Shown piece after piece: positions 35,524 to 45,386 of a stretch of 64,000 nucleotides of DNA. Within the stretch, counting starts at the first letter, position 1; every line of letters begins with the position of its first letter. Source of the stretch: Merluccius polli (taxonomy: Eukaryota > Chordata > Actinopteri > Gadiformes > Merlucciidae). The translations under genes were made by a program, and so were the position numbers. Location: positions 586,001 to 650,000 of the forward strand of contig JAOPHQ010003696.1 of NCBI GenBank assembly GCA_030340625.1, in the 5' to 3' direction. The notes under the pieces were generated by a model, which had not been told where the DNA came from, ran no database searches, and saw only the letters and a program-made list of their open reading frames with translations.

Positions 35524-35531
35524 TTTAGGGA

Positions 35532-36303
35532 TGGATCCGCAACAGCCGATGAACACGCTGGCCAGATGCTGGCGGAGGTGGCGGCGATGAGCCGGGACCA
35601 GGCGGTCCTAAGCCAACAGCAGCTGGCGGCCCTCCAGGGCCAGGCGGAGAGGCAGACCCAGCTGCTGGAGGTGATGGTGAGTCGAGCAGGGGCAGCGGCG
35701 CCGGCCCCCTCGTTCACCGGAATGACAGTCCAGAAAATGGCAGCGCACGATGATCCACAATCTTTCTTGGAAATGTTCGAGGCCACGGCGGCGGCATGCA
35801 GCTGGCCGGTGGCGGAGTAGGCCGTGCGGCTGCTTCCCCTGCTGTCAGGGGATGCGCAAACTGCGGCGCTCGGACTGCCCGCCCCCTCCCGAGGACAGTA
35901 CAGGCTGGGGCTCTCGGAGGAGGACCATCGCCGCCGGTTCCGGGGGAGCAAGCTGGGGCCCGCCGAGCGGCTGTTTATCTTCGCGCAGCAAATGAAGGAT
36001 GCGGCGACCAGGTGGCTGCAACCCGGGGGGTCCGCCGGCGAGGGGAGAATGTTGGAGAAGATCGTCCTGGAGCAGTTCGTGGAGGGGCTCCCAGCCGCCA
36101 CCTCGGACTGGGTGCTTTGTCACCGCCCGGCTGACCTAGCCGGAGCCATCACCCTGGCTGAGGACGTCCTCTCCCGGGGCCGGGCACAGGAGGGCCGGCC
36201 GGTCCCTCCGGGAGGGCCCACGCCGGCACCCCGCAGAGGTCCCATGTCGGGTCCCCCGCACTGGACACCCACTCGACCATCCCCCAGACCCCGCTCTACA
36301 TAC
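35532..36303 (+). pseudogene. gag: gag of element B, first part, with a SCAN-like capsid domain
   Basis: This is the structural Gag protein. The ATG at 35532 (MDPQQPMNTLA) is the likely original start, nine bases after the primer site; the frame then shifts near 35565 into the one that stays open. That frame encodes a Gln-rich N-terminus (LSQQQLAALQGQ), a capsid start (FLEMFEATAAACSW) and, after a TAG stop at 35818-35820, a segment strikingly like the vertebrate SCAN domain at 35929-36168. Key blocks are RRFRGSKLGPAERLF, then WLQP, then RMLEKIVLEQFVEGLP and W plus CHRP, followed by an acidic helix. The vertebrate SCAN domain is known to derive from a Gmr1-like capsid, which fits. The hAT inserted at 36304 splits the gene; its TSD joins in frame to the part at 39380. 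Confidence 0.88.
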
Positions 36304-39300
36304 TAGAGCCCTGCACTGGAGCCCGAGGCCCGAGGGGCCCGACGGCCCGACAGCCCGAGGGCCAGGCTTCGGGCCGACGACCGCATAATTACATCGGACA
36401 CGGGCCGGGCTCGGGCAGTTTTATTTTTCAACTGAATTAAAAAATGTTTTAAACCTGCTAATTAAATAACTGTGTTGTGTTTAAATGGAAACACTTGTCT
36501 TTAACGCAGCAGGCAGCAGCTGCTCTGCCCCGCACCAGCACCTCCCTCACTTAGCCTACACATCCGTCCGATTCGCGCGACGCGACTTCCCACACAAACA
36601 TGGAGAATGACATAAAGAAAAAGATTGAAAATGGCGAATTGAAGAGAGTGAACAACACCAAGGGAAAAGCTCCGTTCTGGACTAAGTTTAATCTTATTAC
36701 AACCCTTCAAGATGAGCCAACCGGGTTTGTTCAGTGTGTTGTATGCAAAGCTGTTCTGTCATATGATAGCAAAAAAACAGGTTCATCACATCTCCAGAGA
36801 CATTTTGAACGGTCATGTGGCGGATCCAGCAGCGGTCACAAACAACTGAGTGTGGGCGATTATTACAGTTTCGCAAAACCACCACCAGAAAGGGTGAAGT
36901 CAGATGTCACAAGAAAATGTGTGAACTTCTGTTGCATGGACATTCGGCCATTTGAAACGATTGCGGGAGTCGGTTTCAGAGAGTTAGCACAAGAATTAAT
37001 AAATGTCGGTGCAAGATATGGCCGCATTTCAGCCAATGAAGTTCTCCCCGACCCCACTACAATCTCCCGAAGGTGCAAAATTATGGCGAGTGAAAGGAGA
37101 GGAGGGACAGTTGAGGAGATAAAGGAGGTGATGTCACTCATAAATATTGGCATGACTACAGATATGTGGACGGATGATTTCCGTAAGATGAGCTACATGG
37201 CTATCACATGTCACTATGTAACACCAACATTTGAACTCAAGAGCAAGCTACTCACCACAACATGCTTCCCAAACCATGCTAAAACAGGAGATAATATCCG
37301 AAAGGAGCTTCAACAGCAGTTAGTCACAGTCCTCGGCCAGGGCGCAAACGTGTTGGCCGCTCTCCGTCCATACAGGCACCTGGCTTGTCAAGATCACCTG
37401 TATAACACAGTCCTCCGACATGCCTTAAACACAGATGAGCTGGCTGAAGTAGTCCCAGAAGTAGCAGAGACCCTGTTGGCGGCCAAGGCTTTAGTCCGCT
37501 ACCTAAAACAGTCAGGCCTGGTCAGTCAGCTGTCAAGAACTGTTAAACAAATGGCAGAGACCAGGTATAGCACAGTCTTCCTCACACTGGAGTCAATTAA
37601 GTCAGTTCATGCAGAGCTGCAGGAGCTTCTTCAGAGCCGTGGTGAGAGTGCACGATTGCGCGATGTCTCCCCAGATATTCTAGCTTTCCTGCTGGAATTT
37701 CTGCGCCCATTTAGCGACGCGCAAAAGGAGCTAGAAGGGGACAAATACCCAACACTGCACCTTGTCGTTCTCTGGGCCAACAAACTGAGAAGCCACTGCC
37801 AACCAGACGTGAATGATACTCCTTCCCAGGCAATCATCCGCCAACGACACCTTGACTGGTTAATGAAAAAAATCGAAATCCAGCCACTTCATAAAATTGC
37901 CATCTTTTTATGGCCAAAGTTCAGCCAACTACGAATGTTTATTCTCGCTGAGAGGACTGACATCCAGCAACAGGTGAGAATCCAGATAAACCGCTTCAGG
38001 GAGGGAGAGGATGCGCGTTGGCAGGAGCAGTCTACACAATCAGGTATTTTTGTTTTATTAGCCTATTATTGCCTAAATTACATTTGGCCTATTTGTCTTT
38101 TTACTTTACGCACCGGCGTAACCACCAAACTACTTTCCCTGTAGCTATAGGCCTTGGCCTTATAAATAGCCTAATTGTGTTATGATTTACGCAGGGTCGG
38201 GCGCAGTGGCAGCTGCTGGTCCCGCACCAAAGAGGAGAGCACTGGCAGAGTTTGAGGACGCGTGGGAAAATGTCAGAGAGGAGAACGAGGATACTGATGA
38301 AATCCAGCTCTACCTCAGCCTCAACCCCACCATGGAAGGTGATGGAAGGGATCTACTGAGCTGGTGGAAGCAACACGAGACCACATTGCCGTTACTGGCA
38401 CGTCTGGCCCGCGCAGTCTTCAGTGTCCCGGCCAGCAGTAGCAGCAGCGAGCGCGCTTTTAGCGCAGCTGGAAGAGTGATAGAGGAAAGGAGGACTGGAC
38501 TTGCCCCTGAAACGGTGGATGCTGTTCTTTTTCTGCATGATGCCAAATAGACTGTTCCTCTTGTGGTGTTCAAAGAACGGAGGACTTTTGCCATGTTAAG
38601 CGGCTCACTGTTGTTAAATTGGACGTATTCTTATAGGCTATAGTTGTTCTTATAATTGTATCGCCATGTTCAGGTGAAGACTTGTTTTTCGAGTTGTAGG
38701 CCTACTACGCCCAGGCAAGAGTGTCTTTATTAAGGAGAAAAATATTTTTGATAGGCTTTTGCTACGTTTAGCCTACTAATAAACACTGTAATAAGGTGGT
38801 TTAAGCGTTTTGTTGGTTTTTGTAGCCTACCTTATGTTTGGATATTAGTGTTTATTATAGGCCTATTATAATTGCTCAGGTCAACTTGCTGTGCGCTCAT
38901 TTCAAACGAAATAATCATTTAAACAATACCAAAAACGCTTCAAACGCTTGACAAAAGTGCCATTATGCCATTAAAAGTGCTCAGTTAAGGTTTGTGGTCT
39001 ATAACTGCGCCTATATCAACGAGTTCTCAAGCTGCTGATCGAAACATGAGCCCCTATTTTAACCTGCTCTTTTATGTCCACTTTGATCTGTCAGAAACCG
39101 TTCGTTTATTCACAGAAAAACAGAATGCTGTTTTTTTCTAACTGCAGAGCGTTATCCCATTTTCAGAGCGAGAGATTAAATTTACGATCATGAATATAGC
39201 GTTCTATCACGCTAAAACATTGTTAATGGGAGGTTAAAAAAAAAAGTCGGGCTTGATACGGGTTCGGGCCTGAGAATTCTGAAAACCTGTCGGGCCGGGC

Positions 39301-39371
39301 CGGGCTGGCGCTCCACCCCCTCGGGCCAGGGCCGGGCTCGGGCCCAGATAATAGGCCCGTGCAGGGCTCTA
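36304..39371 (+). mobile_element. autonomous-type hAT transposon inserted in gag of element B
   Basis: Terminal inverted repeats TAGAGCCCTGCAC (36304) and GTGCAGGGCTCTA (ending 39371) are perfect over 13 bp. They are flanked by an 8-bp TSD CTACATAC at 36296-36303 and 39372-39379. The subterminal regions are rich in GGGCC/GCCCGA blocks on both sides (36312-36417 and 39245-39355). The element carries one spliced transposase gene on the plus strand. Removing the element and one TSD restores the gag frame, so it hit a gag that was open here. Confidence 0.95.
36600..38550 (+). CDS. hAT-family transposase, two exons (36600-38043, 38195-38550)
   Basis: This is a DDE/RNase H-fold transposase that would cut and paste the surrounding hAT. 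Spliced length is 599 residues, close to Hermes-like hAT proteins. The intron 38044-38194 has GT...AG ends and phase 1; the first exon would otherwise run into a stop at 38142-38144, and the C-terminal domain lies only in exon 2. Domains: a BED-type zinc finger at about 44-73 (C46, C49, H68, C73), the RPFETIAGVGF helix at 116-126, the first catalytic Asp D188 in TTDMWTD, the CxxH motif C263-H266, and a C-terminal dimerisation region with WW at 538-539 and SSSSERAFSAAG at 563-574, whose E567 is the expected catalytic Glu. The second catalytic Asp, expected just before QGANVLAAL, is absent: the residue is Gly246 and the spacing from the preceding block is short. The copy is probably inactive. 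ETRYS replaces the usual ETRW-like motif. Confidence 0.9.
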
Positions 39372-39379
39372 CTACATAC

Positions 39380-39998
39380 ACCAATAATCGGCCCTCCCCT
39401 CTCCCCCGCACTAATCCTCCTTCTCCCTGTTTCCCTTCCCAGGGTCCAGCCGCTACAGGCGCGGCTTTTGACCCACAGAGGGCTCCTCAGGCGGCAGGGC
39501 AGGAGTGCTGGAGGTGTGGGCAGCTCGGACACTTCCGAGGGGAGTGCCCCCTCATGGAGGTGGGCCAAGTGATCCGGGTTGTCGACCCTCCAGCACCCTC
39601 CCCCGGTCCAGGGGGGACGTACAGCGTTCCGGTAAGGATTCAGGGGGTACACATCAGGCGATGGAGGACTCAGGCTGCATGCAGACTATCGTTCATCAGA
39701 ACCTGATTCGGCCCGGGGCTTTGATAGAGGCGGGAGGTGTGGATATTAGGTGTGTACACATACCCTGTAGTACTGGTGGAAATTCAGTTTAAGGGGAAAA
39801 AGCATAGTGTAAAGGCAGCGGTTAGCTCCCGCCTGACGCATCCCCTGATTCTGGGTACTGATTGGCCAGGGTTTGATAGGTTAGTGGGACAGTGTGCGGG
39901 GGTGCGTTCACAGCCGACAGGGACAGGGGATACGTGCGCTGTGCTCAGCGGTGACGCGAGGTTGTCCGACACTGCAGACGGGGAGGGGGAGCCGGCGG
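39380..39998 (+). pseudogene. end of gag and protease of element B
   Basis: Continues gag after the hAT. A CCHC zinc knuckle CWRCGQLGHFRGEC (C-x2-C-x4-H-x4-C) lies at about 39509-39550. After a frame change near 39655, a protease-like segment reads MEDSGCMQTIVHQNL, with DSG in place of the usual DTG/DSG active site, then PLILGTDWPGF at about 39842-39873 in a further frame. The protein would have cleaved Gag-Pol. At least two frameshifts are present. The frame ends where the antisense gypsy LTR begins at 39999; the last bases GGCGG are its TSD. Confidence 0.82.
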
Positions 39999-40544
39999 TG
40001 TTACGGTACAAGAAACTGGGACCCAAAGGCTGGACACAGGGAGGCGGAGACAGGGTAAAAGGCAAAGGAATTTATTGGATGATCGTTCGGGAAGTCAGGC
40101 GAGCGGGGGTCTGGTACTGGGCAGGCAATCAGGTGGACAAGGGCTAGACAGTGGCGGGTAGTCAGGCAGGCGGGGGTCTGGAACCGGGAGGGCGATCGTG
40201 CAGGCGGGGCGAGGGACGAGTAGTCCGGCAGGCGGGGGGTCTGGAACCAGGAGGGCGATCGTGCAGGCGGGGCGAGGGACGAGTAGTCAGGCAGGCGGGG
40301 GGTCTGGAACCGGGAGGACAATCGTGCAGGCGGGGCGAGGGACGAGTAGACAGACTGGCTGGTTGAGAATTGCTAGTAGGCTAAGGGAAACAACGAACTG
40401 GCGCCGGCTGATTGAGGATCCCCGGCTTAAGTAGCGAACGTAGATTAGCAATTGCCAACAGGTGGGTTGCGGGAAGGAGGACCAGTTACGACCAGCAGCC
40501 ACTAGAGGTGGGTGTTGGACCGTGTAGCGGGACGTGGCGTAACA
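39999..40544 (-). repeat. 3' LTR of the antisense gypsy element
   Basis: 546 bp. It contains three tandem copies of a 62-63-bp GC-rich unit at 40158-40345. Only a few differences from the 44838-45381 copy. Confidence 0.95.
40158..40345. repeat. 3 x 62-63-bp tandem repeat inside the LTR
   Basis: Units start at 40158, 40220 and 40283 with GTAGTC(A/C)GGCAGGCGG and end CGGGGCGAGGGACGA. The array is present in the other LTR too, at about 44998-45186, so it predates this insertion. Confidence 0.9.
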
Positions 40545-40834
40545 GTACCCCCCCCTCGACGGACGCCTCTCGGCGGACGCCCTAGCACAGCCGGGTGATC
40601 TTGAAGAAAGTCCTGGATGAGTGATGGGTCCAAGATGCGGCTCCGGGGAACCCAGGAGCGCTCCTCAGGACCGTACCCCTCCCAATCGACGAGGTACTGG
40701 TGACCCCGCCCACGGCGCCGCACATCCAGGAGTCGACGGACCGTCCAGGCTGGATGATTATCAATCACCCTTGGCGGAGGTGGGATGGGGGGGGGACAAC
40801 GGACTGGTAGAGACTGGCTTGATCTGAGAGACAT
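40502..40834 (-). pseudogene. chromodomain end of the gypsy integrase, in a shifted frame
   Basis: The minus-strand frame 40834-40502 contains PAWTVRRLLDVRRRG, YLVDWEGYGPEERSW and a final helix DPSLIQDF. This is a chromodomain, the histone-mark-reading module that guides chromovirus integration. It should be fused to the integrase, but the pol frame ends at 40761. The frames change in a run of nine G at 40787-40795, so either this copy has a one-base indel or the run length is a sequencing error. The frame then continues into the LTR. Confidence 0.88.
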
Positions 40835-43334
40835 GGAAGGTGGGGTGGATGCGGCGGAGTGCAGGGGGGAGGTTCAGGCGAACCGCAGAGGGATTGACCA
40901 CCTTGGAGATGGTGTAGGGGCCGATGAAGCGTGGGGAGAGTTTGGGAGGAATCCCCTTCAAGGGAAGATCCTTAGCCCGCAACCAAACCCCTTGCCCGGG
41001 GGCGTACTCGGGTGCAGGTCGACGCCGCTTATTAGCCTGAATTTGGGAGCGAGAGGATGCATGGAGTAGTGCAGTGCGTGTCCGTTTCCAGATGCGCCGG
41101 CATCTGCGCAGATGGGTTTGGACAGAGGGGACTGCAATCTCTTCCTCCAGATCAGGGAACAGGGGAGGTTGGTAACCCAGGGAGGCCATGAATGGGGATA
41201 ACCCTGTGGATGCGTTTAACAGTGTGTTATGGGCGTATTCAACCCAGGGCAGCTGCGAGCTCCAGGTGGTGGGGCTGGCGTGGGTGATGCAGCGAAGTGC
41301 CGCCTCCATCTCCTGGTTGGCTCGTTCCGATTGACCGTTAGACTGGGGGTGAAACCCAGAGGAGAGGCTGGAAGTGGCGCCAAGAGCCTTGCAGAATGCC
41401 CGCCATACCTGTGAGGTGAACTGGGGGCCTCTGTCTGAAACAATGTCCGCGGGGATGCCATGCAGGCAGAATACATGCTTGACCAGGAGGTCGGCGGTCT
41501 CCCTTGAGGTGGGAAGCTTGGGAAGGGCGATGAAGTGGGCGGCCTTTGAGAAACGGTCAATCACGGTAAGGATGGTGGTATTGCCCTCTGACGTGGGTAG
41601 ACCAGTGACGAAGTCAAGGGCGATGTGTGACCAAGGGCGGCTAGGGATGGGTAGGGGCTGTAGTAAACCGGAATGGGGGCTGGTCGAGGTCTTGTTCCGG
41701 GCGCAAGTTGCACACGCCGAAATAAACGAGCGGACGTCCTTGTCCATGGTGGACCACCAAAAACGCTGACGGATGAAATCCAAGGTGCGGGTGATACCTG
41801 GGTGGCAGGTAAGCCGGGAGGAGTGCGCCCAGGTCAATACCTTAGACCTTACCGCGTCAGGGACGAACATACGGTTGGGGGGGCCGAGACCGGGGTCCGG
41901 CTGTTGCCTCTGCGCCAGACGAACAGCAGACTCCACCTCCCAGGTGAGAGTGGCAATGAGGCAAGTGGGTGGCAGAATGGTCTCGGGGTCAGTGCCGGGG
42001 TCCTCAGGAGAGTAAAGGCGGGACAGAGCATCCGGCTTGACATTCTGGGAGCCGGGACGGTAGGTGAGGGAAAAGTTGAACCGACCAAAGTATAAGGCCC
42101 ACCTGGCCTGACGGGAATTTAGCCTCTTTGCCGATTGGATGTAAGCGAGATTGCGATGGTCGGTCCAAACAATAAAAGGAAGCTCTGCGCCCTCCAACCA
42201 ATGTCGCCACTCCTCCAAGGCAAGCTTGACCGCTAAGAGCTCTCGGTTGCCTACATCGTAATTGCGCTCCGGCGGGGACAACCTTCGAGAGAAGAAGGCG
42301 CAGGGATGGAGCTTGTGGTCGGAGGAGGAACGCTGGGAGAGAACCGCGCCCACTCCGGTGTCCGAGGCGTCGACCTCCACCACGAACTGGAGTGAAGGAT
42401 CAGGTTGGGTGAGGATGGGAGCGGATACGAACCGCTGTTTGAGGCCCTGAAAGGCGGTCTCCGCCTCCGGCGTCCAAGCAAAGGGGCTCTTGGTGGAAGT
42501 CAAGGCCGTGAGGGGTGCCGCGATTTGGCTGTAACCGCGTATAAATCGACGGTAGAAATTGGCAAAGCCAAGGAACTGTTGCAATCTCTTGCGGGTTGAG
42601 GGAGTGGGCCACTCGGCCACCGCAGAGACCTTAGAGGGATCCATTTCTACCTGGCCCTGGCTGATTATATACCCCAAGAAGGAAATGGATGGGACGTGAA
42701 ACTCGCACTTCTCCACCTTGACATACAGCCTGTTCTCCAACAGCCTCTGCAGAACCTGTCGGACATGGACCCTGTGCTCCTCCATGGATTTTGAAAAGAT
42801 TAGAATATCGTCGATATAGACGAAAACGGTGTGGTTCAACATGTCCCGGAGGACATCATTAACCAAAGACTGAAACACTGCGGGGGCATTGGTGAGGCCG
42901 AAGGGCATAACCAGATACTCGTAGTGGCCCAAAGGGGTATTAAAAGCCGTCTTCCATTCGTCACCCTCCCGAATGCGGACCAGGTGATATGCATTGCGCA
43001 GATCTAATTTGGAGAAAACGGAGGCTCCATGGAGGGGGACGAAGGCGGAGCTGATGAGTGGTAAGGGGTATTTATTTTTCACAGTGATGTCATTCAGACC
43101 ACGGTAGTCGATGCAGGGGCGAAGCGATTTATCCTTCTTACTTATGAAGAAGAAACCCGCTCCAACAGGTGACGATGAAGGGCGGATGATTCCAGCGGCG
43201 AGGGATTCCCCGATGTACTCCTCCATTGACTCGCGTTCTGGGCGGGAGAGGTTGAACAGACGGCTGCTAGGAAGGGGGGCTCCGGGGAGGAGGTCGATGG
43301 CGCAGTCATAAGGGCGGTGGGGGGGCAAGGTCAA
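40761..43334 (-). CDS. pol: Pol of the gypsy element: RT, RNase H, integrase (857 residues)
   Basis: This is one long open frame. RT carries SSPVGAGFFFISKKD, FSKLDLRNAYHLVRI, MPFGLTNAPAVFQ and the catalytic YIDD in FVYIDDILIFSKS. The tether FLGFANFYRRFIRGYS is followed by RNase H with VEVDASDTGVGAVLSQ, NRELLAVKLALEEW and WTDHRNLAYI. Integrase has an H-x-H-C-x2-C finger (SSRLTCHPG, CATCARNK) and DDE residues in IALDFVTGLP, IVSDRGPQFTS and HPQSNGQSERANQ. It ends with the GPY-type stretch RFIGPYTISKVV. RT comes before integrase. The catalytic residues I checked are present, but the frame is offset from protease by one base near 43340 and from the chromodomain near 40790. The first Met (43334) is simply where the open frame begins, not a true start. 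Confidence 0.93.
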   Translation of the reverse strand: MTLPPHRPYDCAIDLLPGAPLPSSRLFNLSRPERESMEEYIGESLAAGIIRPSSSPVGAGFFFISKKDKSLRPCIDYRGLNDITVKNKYPLPLISSAFVPLHGASVFSKLDLRNAYHLVRIREGDEWKTAFNTPLGHYEYLVMPFGLTNAPAVFQSLVNDVLRDMLNHTVFVYIDDILIFSKSMEEHRVHVRQVLQRLLENRLYVKVEKCEFHVPSISFLGYIISQGQVEMDPSKVSAVAEWPTPSTRKRLQQFLGFANFYRRFIRGYSQIAAPLTALTSTKSPFAWTPEAETAFQGLKQRFVSAPILTQPDPSLQFVVEVDASDTGVGAVLSQRSSSDHKLHPCAFFSRRLSPPERNYDVGNRELLAVKLALEEWRHWLEGAELPFIVWTDHRNLAYIQSAKRLNSRQARWALYFGRFNFSLTYRPGSQNVKPDALSRLYSPEDPGTDPETILPPTCLIATLTWEVESAVRLAQRQQPDPGLGPPNRMFVPDAVRSKVLTWAHSSRLTCHPGITRTLDFIRQRFWWSTMDKDVRSFISACATCARNKTSTSPHSGLLQPLPIPSRPWSHIALDFVTGLPTSEGNTTILTVIDRFSKAAHFIALPKLPTSRETADLLVKHVFCLHGIPADIVSDRGPQFTSQVWRAFCKALGATSSLSSGFHPQSNGQSERANQEMEAALRCITHASPTTWSSQLPWVEYAHNTLLNASTGLSPFMASLGYQPPLFPDLEEEIAVPSVQTHLRRCRRIWKRTRTALLHASSRSQIQANKRRRPAPEYAPGQGVWLRAKDLPLKGIPPKLSPRFIGPYTISKVVNPSAVRLNLPPALRRIHPTFHVSQIKPVSTSPLSPPHPTSAKGD

Positions 43335-43945
43335 GGCATGGGACTTACTGAACCGAGGTCGTGGTACACTTCCGGGACGGAGGACAGGTTAGGAGGTTCG
43401 GGTACGGACTCGAGCTCTGTCGCCCGAGGGGCCTGAGCGGACCGCAAGCACTGGGACAGGCAATGGGTACTCCATGACAGGATGCGCCCGGTTCCCCAAT
43501 CGATCTGAGGGTTGTGAGTCCGAAACCAGGGGTAGCCCAGAACAACCGGGGAGAAGGGGCTGGAAATCACCAGGAGGGATATGGTCTCATGGTGATTCCC
43601 AGAAACTAGCAGGTTGAGCGGAACGGTGCGGCGTTCCACCCGTGTGAGGGTCCTCCCGTCTAGCGCCTGGGTCTCGATTGGGAGATCGAGAGGAATGGTG
43701 TTTATCCTCAGTCGCCTAACCAATTCCTGATCGATGAAACTATCATCAGCTCCGGAGTCCAGGAGAATGGAGAGCGGGAGGGTTTGGTCTTGCCACAAAA
43801 GGACGGCCTCTAGGGGGGGACGGGAGACTGAGGGATTACGAGAGCGACTCGCCAGTATCCCTCGGGTTACTGACGAGCCCGTTCTTTTCCCGAGAGGGCG
43901 GGACATCCGGATCGAAGATGACCTGAAGTGCCGCAATACAAACAA
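43331..43945 (-). CDS. pro: aspartic protease frame of the gypsy element
   Basis: The open frame has the retropepsin active site LLDSGADDSFID (Asp codon at about 43751) and the second-loop motif PVVLGYPWF about 75 residues later. It overlaps the end of gag by 79 bases in the -1 frame, the usual arrangement for programmed -1 ribosomal frameshifting. It then runs out of register with RT near 43340, apparently by loss of one base. Product: the protease that processes Gag-Pol. Confidence 0.88.
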   Translation of the reverse strand: MFVLRHFRSSSIRMSRPLGKRTGSSVTRGILASRSRNPSVSRPPLEAVLLWQDQTLPLSILLDSGADDSFIDQELVRRLRINTIPLDLPIETQALDGRTLTRVERRTVPLNLLVSGNHHETISLLVISSPFSPVVLGYPWFRTHNPQIDWGTGRILSWSTHCLSQCLRSAQAPRATELESVPEPPNLSSVPEVYHDLGSVSPMP

Positions 43946-44821
43946 GCTCCCGATCGGATACGACGTTCCCTCTCCTCGGGAGTAAGGTGTGTGCGTCCGA
44001 TCTGTATCGGCTCGGGGGAAGAGGACCGCACATAGCGAGGTGGAACGGCGACCAGGAGGGAGGACTGAGTTGCAGCCGGTGACTCGAAAGGGGGCGTGGC
44101 GAATGAGTGGGTGCTTCTCTCTCTGCGTCGTTCGCGCAAACGATTGTCCAAATGAATCGCAAGAGAAATAAGATGGTCTAAGTTCGTGGGTTCCTCCCAG
44201 GAGGTTAAACGGTCCTTTAGCTCGCTACTGAGCGCGTTTTGGAAGACCCCCTGCAGCGCTTCCTCGTTCCAGCCGCTCTCAGCAGCGAGGGTCCGGAACT
44301 CGACTGCAAAGGAGGCGACGCTGCGTGATCCCTGGCGAAGCTGCAGGAGACGTTGGGAGGCCTCCTTGCCCCGGACAGGATGATCGAAGACCTTCCGCAT
44401 GTCTTCCGTGAAGGCGCTGTAGTTATGACAGACCGCAGACCCACGTTTCCACACCGCCGCAGCCCACGCGAGAGCCTCGCCACTCAGCGAACCGATCAGG
44501 TAAGCTATCCTTGATCTCTCGGTGGGGTAGGTCTGGGGCTGCATTTCAAAGACAAGGGAACACTGGGTAAGAAATGACCGGCAGGATCCTAGGTCCCCTC
44601 CGTAACGTTTGGGGGGCTGGGATGGTCGGTTCCCGGGGAGAAGCCGACGGACTCGGGGCGGGGGCTGGTGGTTCTGGGGCGACGGGGGGCTGAGAACTGA
44701 CGGCTAGGGTCAGCTCACGGAGGGCGGTGGCGATCTCCTGCAGGGCCCGATCGTGTTGGCCCAAGAGAGTCCCTTGGTGGGAGATCATTGCCCTGAACCC
44801 CTCTGCGTCAGCTGGGTCCAT
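43867..44821 (-). pseudogene. gag: gag of the gypsy element
   Basis: The start MDPADAEGF at 44821 lies 17 bases inside the 5' LTR, followed by a coiled-coil-like N-terminus and a Pro-rich linker. The frame changes in a six-G run at 44611-44616 (one extra base by my reading). The capsid region then continues in the frame 44544-43867: SRIAYLIGSLSGEALAWA, HPVRGKEASQRLLQLRQG and LDHLISLAIHLDNRLRERR, the sushi/Mart-type gag pattern. A CCHC knuckle CLYCGTSGHLRSGC lies near the end (about 43936-43895). The stop at 43867 precedes the -1 frame of protease. Confidence 0.9.
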
Positions 44822-44837
44822 GATGGCCAGTTCGTAC

Positions 44838-45381
44838 TGTTACGGTACAAGAAACTGGGACCCAAAGGCTGGACACAGGGAGGCGGAGACAGGGTAAAAG
44901 GCAAAGGAATTTATTGGATGATCGTTCGGGAAGTCAGGCGAGCGGGGGTCTGGTACTGGGCAGGCAATCAGGTGGACAAGGGCTAGACAGTGGACGGGTA
45001 GTCAGGCAGGCGGGGGTCTGGAACCGGGAGGGCGATCGTGCAGGCGGGGCGAGGGACGAGTAGTCCGGCAGGCGGGGGGTCTGGAACCAGGAGGGCGATC
45101 GTGCAGGCGGGGCGAGGGACGAGTAGTCAGGCAGGCGGGGGGTCTGGAACCGGGAGGACAATCGTGCAGGCGGGGCGAGGGACGAGTAGACAGACTGGCT
45201 GGTTGAGAATTGCTAGTAGGCTAGGGAAACAACTAACTGGCACCGGCTGATTGAGGATCCGGCTTAAGTAGCGAACGTAGATTAGCAATTGCCAACAGGT
45301 TGGTTGCGGGAAGGAGGACCAGTTACGACCAGCAGCCACTAGAGGTGGGTGTTGGACCGTGTAGCGGGACGTGGCGTAACA
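44838..45381 (-). repeat. 5' LTR of the antisense gypsy element
   Basis: 544 bp, with the same three-unit tandem array at about 44998-45186. Net two bases shorter than the other LTR, from one 1-base insertion and deletions of one and two bases. Confidence 0.95.
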
Positions 45382-45386
45382 GGCGG

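Larger units (their letters stand above)
39999..45381 (-). mobile_element. chromodomain Ty3/gypsy retrotransposon (sushi-like), antisense inside element B
   Basis: LTRs at 44838-45381 (5', 544 bp) and 39999-40544 (3', 546 bp) begin and end TGTTAC...GTAACA in both orientations. The 5-bp TSD GGCGG is at 39994-39998 and 45382-45386. The LTRs differ by three substitutions and three small indels, so this is the youngest LTR insertion in the window. On the minus strand the order is gag (44821-43867), protease (43945-43331), RT-RNase H-integrase (43334-40761) and a chromodomain (about 40760-40610). RT precedes integrase, the normal Ty3/gypsy order, in contrast with its host element. A chromodomain places it among the chromoviruses; fish sushi elements are the closest family I recognise. 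Confidence 0.95.

Noticed and set aside
35469..36101. 210-codon minus-strand ORF
   Set aside because: Antisense shadow of the element B gag; the sense frame carries the SCAN-like motifs.
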